DNA of 64,000 nt, taken from contig JARHYK010000019.1 of NCBI GenBank assembly GCA_029258515.1, forward strand, positions 62,001-126,000, in the 5' to 3' direction. The notes beneath the pieces are model-generated. The model had not been told where the DNA came from and searched no databases. It was given only the letters and a program-made list of their open reading frames with translations. Below are positions 37,218 to 45,060 of the stretch, one piece after another. Made by a program: the position numbers and the translations under genes. Source of the stretch: Clostridia bacterium (GTDB lineage: Bacteria > Bacillota > Clostridia > TANB77 > CAG-508). Numbering within the stretch: the stretch's first letter is position 1; each line of letters starts with the position of its first letter.

Positions 37218-39656
37218 ATGAAAGCAAGTAGAGAATGGTTAGAAGAATACAGCGATATAGATGTAACAACTACTGAATTAGGAGACATCTTAACTATGAT
37301 AGGACAAAAAGTAGAAACAATCGACGAACAAGGAAAAGATATAGAAAATGTAGTAGTTGGTAAAATATTAGAAATAAAAAAACATGAAGATTCAGATCAT
37401 TTATTAATAACAAAAGTAAATGTTGGAACTGAAATTTTGCAAATAGTAACAGGTGCTCCAAATATTAAAGTTGGAGACATTGTGCCTATCGCTAAAGACG
37501 GTGCTAAACTACCAGGAGGAAAAGAAATAAAAAACGGAATGCTAAGAGGAGTAGAATCATCTGGAATGATGTGCTCTGTTGGAGAATTAGGAATAGGTCT
37601 AGATGAATACCCAAATCAAATAGAAGAAGGGATAATGATATTAGAAAGAAAAAATGAAGGGATAAAAATTTTACCAGAATCAAACTTAGAAGAAAAATTA
37701 GGAGAAAATATAGTTGATATATTAGAATTAAGAGAAGATATAATAGATTTTGAAATAACTCCTAATAGACCAGACTGTTTATCAATAGAAGGATTAGGAA
37801 GAGAAACAGCGATAGGACTAGAAAAAGAATTCAAAAATCCTAGAAAAGACTTAGAAAAAATATCAGCTGAAGTTGAAAACAAAGAACAAATTGAAGGAAT
37901 AACAGTAGAAGTAAAAGATGACTTATGCTATAGATACATTGCAAGAGTTGTAAAAAATATTAAAATAGGACCATCACCAAAGTGGCTAGTAAGAAGATTA
38001 AAGGCTTGCGGAATAAGAAGTATTAATAATATTGTAGATATCACAAATTACGTTATGCTTGAATTAGGACAGCCAATGCATGCTTTTGATATGGAAAAAA
38101 TAAATGGAAAACATATAGAAGTAAGAAAAGCAAAAAAAGGCGAAAAAATAACAACATTAGATAAAGAAGAAAGAATATTAGATGAAGAAGATTTAGTAAT
38201 AGCAGATGCAAACAAACCACTAGCAATAGCAGGAGTAATTGGAGGAATAGATTCAGAGGTAACAGCTGAAACTAAAGAAATTGTATTTGAATCAGCAACA
38301 TTTTATGGAGGAGCAATTAGAAAAGCTGGTAAAAGACATGGAATAAGAACAGAAAGCTTAGCTAGATTTGAAAAAGGATTATCACCTCAAAATGCTTTAA
38401 GGGCAATAAATAGAGCAGTTCAATTAGTAAAAATGCTAAAAATAGGTGAAGAAGTAGAAGGAAAAATTGATATATATAACAAAAAGCAAAAAGAAAACAA
38501 TATAAGATTAGAACCAGAAAAAATAAATAATCTATTAGGAACAAATATATCAAAAGAAGATATGATAAAGACATTAGAAAAACTAGAAATAAAAGTAGAA
38601 AAAGACATACTAACACCACCATACTTTAGACAAGATATTGAACAAAGAGCAGATATTGCAGAAGAAATAGTTAGAGTTTATGGATATGATAAATTAGCAA
38701 CAACATTTTTAAGTGCAGAAACAACAATAGGAGTAAAAACAAAACAACAAAAAATTGAAGATAAAATATTAACAACATTACAAAACAGTGGACTATCAGA
38801 AATATATACTTATGGTTTTATAAATGAAAAAGAATTAGATAAAGCAAATATATCAGAAGAATTAAAAAAATTATCAATATGTATAATGAACCCATTAAAT
38901 GATGATTATAAATATATGAGACCAACAACAATACCAAGTATGTTATCAACAATATTAACAAATATAAATAACAAAAACAAAGAAGCATATTTGTTTGATA
39001 TATCAAGAAGATATCAAAATATTGGTGAAGAAATAGAAAAAGGGGAAGTACCACAAGAAGAAAAAATACTAACAATAGGAATGTATGGAGAAAATGTAGA
39101 TTTCTACATCGTAAAAGGATATATAGAAAATATATTAGAACAAATTGGAGTAATGAATTATGACATCGAAAAAGAAAAAGAAAATAAATCATATCATCCA
39201 GGAAGATGTGCAAATCTAAAAGTAGGAAGAGATAAAATAGTAACATTGGGAGAGGTTCACCCAGAAGTGTTACAAAACTATGGAATAAAACAAAGAATAT
39301 ATATAGCAGAACTAAATATAACAAAAGTTACAAAATATGCAAAAGAAGTAAAAAAATATGTAGAAGTACCCAAATATCCAGCAATAGAAAGAGATTTAGC
39401 AATAATAGTTAATGAAGAAATAGAAGTAGGAGAAATAGAAAAAATAATAACTAAAAAAGCTAAAAAATTACTAGAAAGCATTGAACTATTTGACATATAT
39501 AGAAATGAAAAAATAGGAGAAAATAAAAAGAGTGTTGCATATGCACTAAAATTCAGAGACAAAAATAAAACATTACAAGATGAAGAAATAAACCCAATAA
39601 TAGAAAACATACTAGCAGAAATAAAGAATAAATTAGGAGCCGAATTAAGAAAATAA
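37218..39656 (+). CDS. pheT: phenylalanyl-tRNA synthetase beta subunit
   Basis: 812 residues. N-terminal EMAP-like tRNA-binding domain (about 40-150; DHLLITKVNVG), B3/B4 editing domain (ITNYVMLELGQPMHAFD), B5 domain (about 400-480) and a catalytic-like core. The C-terminal ferredoxin-fold anticodon-binding domain is at about 720-812 (YPAIERDLAIIV). Paired with pheS 23 bases upstream. Expression depends on the T-box. Length is typical. Confidence 0.97.
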   Translation: MKASREWLEEYSDIDVTTTELGDILTMIGQKVETIDEQGKDIENVVVGKILEIKKHEDSDHLLITKVNVGTEILQIVTGAPNIKVGDIVPIAKDGAKLPGGKEIKNGMLRGVESSGMMCSVGELGIGLDEYPNQIEEGIMILERKNEGIKILPESNLEEKLGENIVDILELREDIIDFEITPNRPDCLSIEGLGRETAIGLEKEFKNPRKDLEKISAEVENKEQIEGITVEVKDDLCYRYIARVVKNIKIGPSPKWLVRRLKACGIRSINNIVDITNYVMLELGQPMHAFDMEKINGKHIEVRKAKKGEKITTLDKEERILDEEDLVIADANKPLAIAGVIGGIDSEVTAETKEIVFESATFYGGAIRKAGKRHGIRTESLARFEKGLSPQNALRAINRAVQLVKMLKIGEEVEGKIDIYNKKQKENNIRLEPEKINNLLGTNISKEDMIKTLEKLEIKVEKDILTPPYFRQDIEQRADIAEEIVRVYGYDKLATTFLSAETTIGVKTKQQKIEDKILTTLQNSGLSEIYTYGFINEKELDKANISEELKKLSICIMNPLNDDYKYMRPTTIPSMLSTILTNINNKNKEAYLFDISRRYQNIGEEIEKGEVPQEEKILTIGMYGENVDFYIVKGYIENILEQIGVMNYDIEKEKENKSYHPGRCANLKVGRDKIVTLGEVHPEVLQNYGIKQRIYIAELNITKVTKYAKEVKKYVEVPKYPAIERDLAIIVNEEIEVGEIEKIITKKAKKLLESIELFDIYRNEKIGENKKSVAYALKFRDKNKTLQDEEINPIIENILAEIKNKLGAELRK

Positions 39657-39669
39657 AAAGAAATATACT

Positions 39670-39718
39670 AATAGTTTGGATATAAAACTTTGAAAGTTCT
39701 ATGTTCAAACTATTTTTG
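39670..39718 (+). terminator. terminator after pheT
   Basis: AATAGTTTG pairs with CAAACTATT across a loop that itself holds AACTTTGAAAGTT, followed by TTTGTG. Confidence 0.65.
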
Positions 39719-39850
39719 TGTAAAAAATATATTGTTATACATGTATGTAAACTTCAAAATTGCTTAATTAAGTATTTGTAAAAGAATTTTTAACTTTTTA
39801 AAGTCATAATTTAATATAAAACTGAATAAAAATGTAATATCAAAATATGA

Positions 39851-39887
39851 AAGGAGAGCATGATATAAAATATCATGAAATAAAATG
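39851..39887 (+). promoter_or_regulatory. ribosome binding site separated from its start codon by a hairpin
   Basis: AAGGAGAG (39851-39858) is 26 bases from ATG 39885. Between them CATGATAT-AAA-ATATCATG (39859-39877) forms a perfect 8-bp hairpin. Folding it would bring the site to about 7 bases from the start. Two ATGs within the hairpin lead to stops after two codons. Confidence 0.65.
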
Positions 39888-40262
39888 GAAGAAAAAGGAA
39901 AACAAAATATAATACAAATAGTTAAAGGTGTATGTATATCAATATTAATAACTTTAATACTTTTATTAATATATTCAGCAATTTTAACATATACAAAAGT
40001 GTCAGAAATAACAATACACCCAGTAATTATAACAATAACAGGAATAAGTATACTAATAGGAAGTATGCTAGCAAATAGAAAAATGAGTAAAAACGGTATG
40101 TTAAATGGAGGAATAATTGGTGGAATATACATATTAACCTTTTATTTAAGTTCTAGTGTACTAAATAATGACTTTTCATTAAATATGTATTCAATTATAA
40201 TGATAGCAATTTCAGTTATTTTAGGAATGATAGGAGGAATAATAGGAATAAATAAAAAATAA
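39885..40262 (+). CDS. small integral membrane protein (TIGR04086-like)
   Basis: 125 residues with four hydrophobic segments (about 10-32, 44-62, 72-90 and 98-120) and short basic loops, ending GIIGINKK. It resembles the TIGR04086 family of Firmicutes membrane proteins of unknown function. The start has an unusual folded ribosome binding site arrangement. It is followed by a regulated promoter for the SipW locus, so it may be independent. Confidence 0.7.
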   Translation: MEEKGKQNIIQIVKGVCISILITLILLLIYSAILTYTKVSEITIHPVIITITGISILIGSMLANRKMSKNGMLNGGIIGGIYILTFYLSSSVLNNDFSLNMYSIIMIAISVILGMIGGIIGINKK

Positions 40263-40337
40263 TCAAACACTTGAAATATAAAGAAAAAATAAAGTATTAA
40301 AACAATTAAATGTCGGAAAATGTCAAAATATGCGATG

Positions 40338-40393
40338 AAAAGTACCTTTAAAAGTATTGACAAATAAAAATTATGTCAATATAATAAAGGTAC
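40338..40393 (+). promoter_or_regulatory. palindromic promoter/operator of the SipW-TasA-like locus
   Basis: Consensus promoter TTGACA (40357-40362), 17-base spacer, TATAAT (40380-40385). An inner inverted repeat ATTGACA...TGTCAAT (40356-40380) spans the -35 and spacer. An outer pair GTACCTTT (40342-40349) and AAAGGTAC (40386-40393) brackets the promoter. This nested symmetry is what an operator for a dimeric or tetrameric repressor looks like. Confidence 0.75.
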
Positions 40394-40502
40394 ATTTTTA
40401 AGTTATTTATAATTCTAAATCGATAAAATTTTTATCAAAAGATTTTTTAATCTAAACAATTTCCAAAAAACAAGAAAATAAAAAAATAAGGAGGAATATA
40501 AT

Positions 40503-41090
40503 TTGAATAAAAAAAAGATAGTACTAGCAGTAATAGTTCTAGTAGCATTAATTGTATCATTTATAGGAGGACAAACATATTCAAAATACATAACAGAAGT
40601 AAAAGGACAAGGAGTAGCAGAAGTTGCAACATGGAATTTTAAAGTAAATGGAGAAACAGAAAATCTAAAACAAGTTATAAATTTAAAATCAACCGTAAAT
40701 AATGAAACATTAGTAAATAACAAAATAGCACCTGGAACAAAAGGAAACTTTGCAATAAAATTAGATGCAACAGGAACAGAAGTTGGTATAAAATATGATA
40801 TTACAGCCAAAAACCAAGTAAACAAACCAACAAATTTAAAATTTACAAGTAATGGGAAAATATATGATAATTTGGAACAATTACTAGGAGAAGCGGGAGG
40901 AATAATAAATGCAAATGATCCAAACAAAGTAAAACAAATACAAATAGCGTGGGAATGGAAATATGAAACAGGAGAAAATCCAAGTCAAATAGGTCAAAAT
41001 GATAAAATAGACACACAAAATGGTATAACAGCAGAAAATTTTACATTTGAAATCTATGTAACAGGAACACAAATAATGCCAAATGCATAA
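40503..41090 (+). CDS. secreted TasA/camelysin-like protein with SipW-type signal peptide
   Basis: 195 residues from TTG 40503 (GGAGGAATATAA upstream). N-terminal hydrophobic signal (6-22) followed by GGQTYSKYI, the short post-signal motif seen in SipW-processed proteins. Then a beta-rich domain with VATWNFKVNG, IAPGTKGNFAIKLDATGTE and the aromatic IQIAWEWKYETGE. The order resembles TasA/CalY-type fibre or surface proteins, though identity cannot be measured here. Its last codons overlap the signal peptidase gene by 8 bases, which fits a substrate-peptidase pair. Confidence 0.75.
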   Translation: MNKKKIVLAVIVLVALIVSFIGGQTYSKYITEVKGQGVAEVATWNFKVNGETENLKQVINLKSTVNNETLVNNKIAPGTKGNFAIKLDATGTEVGIKYDITAKNQVNKPTNLKFTSNGKIYDNLEQLLGEAGGIINANDPNKVKQIQIAWEWKYETGENPSQIGQNDKIDTQNGITAENFTFEIYVTGTQIMPNA

Positions 41091-41460
41091 TAAAAAAATT
41101 TTAATTCTTACAATTTTAATATCTATAATAATTATATCAAATAAGTTTTTTCTAAAAGAAAATAAGCCATTGGGATTTACCATCTTAAAAATAGCATCAA
41201 ACAGCATGATGCCAACATTCAAAAAAGGAGATTTTATATTAATAAAAAAACAAAAAGAATATAAAATAGGAGATATTATAACATATGAAGTTAATGAAAA
41301 CAATAAAAAATATTTAGTCACACATAGAATTATAAATAAAGAAAAAAATGAATATATAACGAAAGGAGATGCTAATAACAAAGAAGATTTAGAAAAAATA
41401 ACAGAAAATGAAATAAAAGGAAAAATATTTTATATCCTAAAAATCCCTTTTAATAAATAA
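41083..41460 (+). CDS. sipW: signal peptidase I, SipW (ER/archaeal-type)
   Basis: 125 residues. One N-terminal membrane helix (4-22). The catalytic Ser is in ASNSMMPTF near residue 43, and LVTHRI supplies His rather than the Lys of ordinary bacterial SPases, which places it in the SipW/S26B group. TKGDANNKED supplies the conserved Asp region. It cleaves signal peptides of the neighbouring secreted proteins (inferred from context). There is no usual C-terminal second membrane helix. It overlaps the upstream substrate gene. Confidence 0.88.
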   Translation: MHNKKILILTILISIIIISNKFFLKENKPLGFTILKIASNSMMPTFKKGDFILIKKQKEYKIGDIITYEVNENNKKYLVTHRIINKEKNEYITKGDANNKEDLEKITENEIKGKIFYILKIPFNK

Positions 41461-41500
41461 TATAAAAGGAATTTATTCAAAAATTAAAAAAGGAGATTGT

Positions 41501-42013
41501 ATGAGAAAAATTAAAATAAGAAATTTGAAAAGTATAACATATATAACAATAATATTTATTGTATTAATACTATTTTTAACAGGAGCTAGTTTTGGGAAAA
41601 GCATTAATACAATACTAATAAAATATAAAGGTGACATAGCAAAACCAATATTGGAAGTAAGATCAGACCCAGCACTAGATATTATAGACACAAAAACAGA
41701 AGGTATATATAACTTTTATGTAAGAAACTATGATGAAAACGGAAAAATATCAGATGTAAAAGTGAAATACATGCTTGAAATAAAAGATAATATACATAGC
41801 AAATTAAAAAATACAATAAGTTATGAATTATACAAAAACAACCAAAAAATAGAAATGTTAAATAACGTAACTAATATGATGGAAATACCTAATAACAAAT
41901 TACAAGAAGATAAATATCAATTAAAAATAAAATATGATAAAAATGCAAGCAGATATATGAAAGATATATTAGATAAAATACAGATAAAAATACATTCGGA
42001 ACAAGTAAAATGA
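41501..42013 (+). CDS. membrane-anchored or secreted protein of the SipW locus
   Basis: 170 residues. Basic N-terminus, hydrophobic segment (12-32) and GASFGKSIN, a likely SipW-type processing region. A beta-rich domain follows with LEVRSDPALDI and VKVKYMLEIKD, suggesting an immunoglobulin-like fold. It shares no obvious similarity with the TasA-like paralogs. AAAAAGGAGATTGT precedes the ATG. Probably a surface or fibre-associated component. Confidence 0.65.
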   Translation: MRKIKIRNLKSITYITIIFIVLILFLTGASFGKSINTILIKYKGDIAKPILEVRSDPALDIIDTKTEGIYNFYVRNYDENGKISDVKVKYMLEIKDNIHSKLKNTISYELYKNNQKIEMLNNVTNMMEIPNNKLQEDKYQLKIKYDKNASRYMKDILDKIQIKIHSEQVK

Positions 42014-42034
42014 ACATAAAAAGGAGAAAAAACA

Positions 42035-42643
42035 ATGAAAATTAATAAAAAAAATATAAAATTGATAGAAATATTAATTTCAATCATTTTAATATTTCTC
42101 ATTTTTTTAGCACAACCTAAAAATAAATCTAATAATCTTTATCAAGACATTTTATTTTTGAAACTTTTTAAAGCTACAAATGAAAAAGAAAATATAACAA
42201 AAGAGTCAAAAGAAAAAATAAAGCAGTATAAATTTAATGTTAAATATAATAATATGAACTTTAAAAATATAAATTTAATAGAAACAATAAATAAAAAAAC
42301 GTTAATAAATGAAAAAATAGCTCCAGGAGTTGAAGGAACATTTCAAATAATATTAGATACAAATGAAGACACAAACTATTTTATCGAATTCAAAAGTGAA
42401 AATTCAAAACCTAAAAATTTGAAATTTGAAAACGTAGAAAATAAAAAGCTTAAAAACAATATAGAAGAGTTAAACAGCGAATTAAAAGGGAAAATCAAAA
42501 AAGATGAGCAAAAAATAATAACAATACATTGGTTTTGGAATTATGAAAATAGTAAAATAGAAGACAATCAAGATACACTAGATAGTAAAAATATAAAAAA
42601 TTATAAATTCACTATACATGCATATGGTAAAAATATAATCTAA
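42035..42643 (+). CDS. diverged paralog of the TasA-like protein
   Basis: 202 residues. One N-terminal hydrophobic helix (10-28), a charged linker, then a domain that follows the 40503 product block by block. IAPGVEGTFQIILDTNED corresponds to IAPGTKGNFAIKLDATGTE, then KPKNLKF to KPTNLKF, and IITIHWFWNYE to IQIAWEWKYE. It lacks the TYSKY post-signal motif, so it may stay membrane-anchored. It probably arose by duplication and could cap or anchor the fibre (inference). Confidence 0.7.
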   Translation: MKINKKNIKLIEILISIILIFLIFLAQPKNKSNNLYQDILFLKLFKATNEKENITKESKEKIKQYKFNVKYNNMNFKNINLIETINKKTLINEKIAPGVEGTFQIILDTNEDTNYFIEFKSENSKPKNLKFENVENKKLKNNIEELNSELKGKIKKDEQKIITIHWFWNYENSKIEDNQDTLDSKNIKNYKFTIHAYGKNII

Positions 42644-42657
42644 TATGGAGGAATAAT

Positions 42658-43167
42658 ATGAAGAAAAAAATAATGATTGCAATATTTATATTTATATTTA
42701 TATACATAAGTTTAATTACCTCCAATACATATGCTAAATACGTAATAACTAAAGACTTACAAGTAGCAAACATAAATTTAGATAGAACCAAACCTAAATT
42801 AATATATTTGGATATAAATGATATAATAGTATATAATACACCAGAAGGCAAAAAATATGACGTATCATTTGGAATGAAAGTGCAAGAAAAAAATATAGCA
42901 AAAGATGAAATAAGAAAAGATAAAATAAAAACATGGGTAGATAATGTAGAAAGAAAAGTAAATATAAATATAACAGAAACAAATCATACAAAAGAAGAAC
43001 ATATTTTTAACATAGAAGTAAAAGGAATATCAGGAAAAGGATATTTGAAATTAGAATTTTTAGAAGGTGCTATCGAAGATAAAGCAGGATGGCAAAATAG
43101 TAAAAATACAGTTGATTTAAAACTAGCAATAGATAATATAGAAATTGTAAAAAATAAAGAAATATAA
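42658..43167 (+). CDS. secreted protein with SipW-type signal, Ig-like fold
   Basis: 169 residues. Signal segment (4-22) followed by TSNTYAKYVITKDL, matching the QTYSKY motif of the first gene. A single beta-sandwich-like domain follows (DRTKPKLIYLD, YDVSFGMKVQEKN, GKGYLKLEFLEGAI) of the kind seen in bacterial surface adhesin repeats. Last gene of the locus, with ATGGAGGAATA upstream. Its partner and ligand are unknown. Confidence 0.65.
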   Translation: MKKKIMIAIFIFIFIYISLITSNTYAKYVITKDLQVANINLDRTKPKLIYLDINDIIVYNTPEGKKYDVSFGMKVQEKNIAKDEIRKDKIKTWVDNVERKVNINITETNHTKEEHIFNIEVKGISGKGYLKLEFLEGAIEDKAGWQNSKNTVDLKLAIDNIEIVKNKEI

Positions 43168-43242
43168 TATCAAAAATAACAGAATATAAAATAAAAAAAC
43201 ACACATACTATAAGAAAAAGTGAAAGGAATATTTTAAATAGT

Positions 43243-44121
43243 ATGAATAAAAAATTTACAATAGTAGGTGGAGATTTAAGAACAATAAAATTAGCTAAAA
43301 TGCTTGCAAATGAAAACAATATAGTATATACTTATGGTCTAGAAAAGGCAGAAGAATTAAAAGGAATAACTAATATTATATTTTGTGAAAAACTAGCAGA
43401 AGCGGTAAAGGAAACAGAGATAATACTAGGGCCAATACCATATTCAAGTGATGGTATAAATATAAATATGCCATTTAGTGAAAAGAAGCTTAGTATAAGA
43501 GAATTAATGCATATATTAAATGCAAAAATACTTATAGCAGGTTCAATAACACCAGAAGTATATGAGTTAGCAAATGATGAATATATAGAAATAATAGATA
43601 TAATGAAAAGAGAAGAACTTGCGGTATTAAATACAATAGCAACAGCAGAAGGAACAATAGAATTAGCAATAGCAAATACAAATAAAGTATTACATGGTAG
43701 TAACATATTAATACTTGGATTTGGAAGAATAGGTAAGGTATTAGCAAGAAAATTAGCAGGATTATCAGCCAAAGTGACTTGTGCTGCAAGAAAAGAAGAA
43801 GATTTGGCTTGGATTAAAGCATATGGACATATGGAAACGAATATAAATATATTAGGAAATAATCTTTCAAAATATGATATAATAATAAATACAGTACCAC
43901 ATATGATTTTGACAGAAGAAAGATTAAATTACGTTAAAAAAGATTGTTTATTAATAGATTTAGCATCAAATCCAGGAGGAATAGATAAAAAAGTAGTAAA
44001 AAACAAAAACTTAAAATTAGTATGGGGCTTAGCGCTACCAGGAAAAGTAGCACCAACTACAACAGCAGAATTTATAAAAGACACGATATATAATATAATA
44101 AAAGAAATATATAAAGAATAA
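43243..44121 (+). CDS. dpaA: dipicolinate synthase subunit A
   Basis: 292 residues. N-terminal GGDLRTIKLAKML and a central Rossmann motif ILILGFGRIGKVLARKL, with INTVPHMIL and LIDLASNPGGID. These are the characteristic blocks of SpoVFA/DpaA. With DpaB it forms dipicolinic acid, the calcium-chelating spore core metabolite. No dpaB is adjacent; the next gene is uppP. It suggests a spore-forming ancestry or ability. The start follows AAAGGAAT. Confidence 0.9.
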   Translation: MNKKFTIVGGDLRTIKLAKMLANENNIVYTYGLEKAEELKGITNIIFCEKLAEAVKETEIILGPIPYSSDGININMPFSEKKLSIRELMHILNAKILIAGSITPEVYELANDEYIEIIDIMKREELAVLNTIATAEGTIELAIANTNKVLHGSNILILGFGRIGKVLARKLAGLSAKVTCAARKEEDLAWIKAYGHMETNINILGNNLSKYDIIINTVPHMILTEERLNYVKKDCLLIDLASNPGGIDKKVVKNKNLKLVWGLALPGKVAPTTTAEFIKDTIYNIIKEIYKE

Positions 44122-44174
44122 CATCTAATTCGTTGCAAAATCTAAAATAAAACAAAAGAGAGGAAGAAGAAAAT

Positions 44175-44963
44175 ATGAATGAAATAATGCAAGCACTAAT
44201 ATTAGGAATTGTGCAAGGATTAACAGAGCTTTTACCAATTTCAAGCTCAGCACACTTAAATTTAATACCTTGGATATTTAATTGGAATATGCCAGAAAGT
44301 TTCGATGTAGCTTTACATTTTGGAACATTACTAGCAATAGGAATATTTTTCTTTAAAGATTGGATTGAATTAATAAAAGGAGGATACAATCAAGTAGTAA
44401 AAAAAGAAAAAACAACAGAAGGAAAAATGTTCTGGTACATAGTAGCAGCAACAATACCAGGAGGAATAATAGGATTTTTATTAGACCACTTTGTTGGAGA
44501 TAAATTAGGAAAAATGCCATTAGTAATAGCAACAGCTTTAATAGTAATGGGAATAATATTGTACATAGTAGATAAAAAAGCACCATCAAAAACAAAATAT
44601 AAAGATATGACATTTAAACAAACATTTTTAATAGGATTATCACAAGCATTAGCATTTATTCCTGGAGTATCTCGTTCAGGTGTTACAATGACAGCAGGAA
44701 GAATGATGGGGATAGACAGAGAATCAACAGCTAAATACTCATTTATGTTATCAGCACCAATAGTATTAGGAGCAACAATATATAAATTCAAAGACTTTAT
44801 ATTCAATATACCATTTGTAGTAGGAGTAGTAACAAGCTTCTTAGTAGGATTAGCAGTAATAAAATTTTTACTAAATTATCTAAAAAAAGGAAGTTTCAAA
44901 GCATTTGCAATATATAGAGTAATAATAGGAATTGTAATAATAGGACTATATATCGTAAAATAG
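44175..44963 (+). CDS. uppP: undecaprenyl-diphosphatase
   Basis: 262 residues with about eight membrane helices. Family motifs GIVQGLTELLPISSSAHL at the N-terminus (Glu-rich active site) and IPGVSRSGVTMTAGRMMG near 165 (Arg). It dephosphorylates undecaprenyl pyrophosphate to recycle the lipid carrier for peptidoglycan. It confers bacitracin tolerance in other bacteria. AGGAAGAAG precedes the ATG. Confidence 0.96.
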   Translation: MNEIMQALILGIVQGLTELLPISSSAHLNLIPWIFNWNMPESFDVALHFGTLLAIGIFFFKDWIELIKGGYNQVVKKEKTTEGKMFWYIVAATIPGGIIGFLLDHFVGDKLGKMPLVIATALIVMGIILYIVDKKAPSKTKYKDMTFKQTFLIGLSQALAFIPGVSRSGVTMTAGRMMGIDRESTAKYSFMLSAPIVLGATIYKFKDFIFNIPFVVGVVTSFLVGLAVIKFLLNYLKKGSFKAFAIYRVIIGIVIIGLYIVK

Positions 44964-44990
44964 ATACTTTTTGGGGCGTGCCAAAAAATT
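44962..44990 (+). repeat. copy 1 (degenerate) of a small GC-centred hairpin repeat
   Basis: AGATACTTTTTGGGGCGTG followed by CCAAAAAATT. The inner stem is TTTTTGG / CCAAAAA. Resembles the hairpins at 45016 and 60774 but its outer arms no longer match. Confidence 0.5.
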
Positions 44991-45015
44991 ACCAAAATAT
45001 AAATAAAAAATAAAT

Positions 45016-45047
45016 AGATGCTTTTTGACGCGTCTCAAAAAGCATCT
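45016..45047 (+). repeat. copy 2 of the hairpin repeat, just before dxs
   Basis: Perfect 12-bp stem AGATGCTTTTTG / CAAAAAGCATCT around ACGCGTCT. It ends 14 bases before the dxs ATG and abuts its ribosome binding site. Confidence 0.65.
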
Positions 45048-45060
45048 AAAGGATATAGAA

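Noticed and set aside
45025..45060. dxs extension from TTG 45025
   Set aside because: The extra 12 codons lie in a hairpin repeat. ATG 45061 has a proper ribosome binding site.
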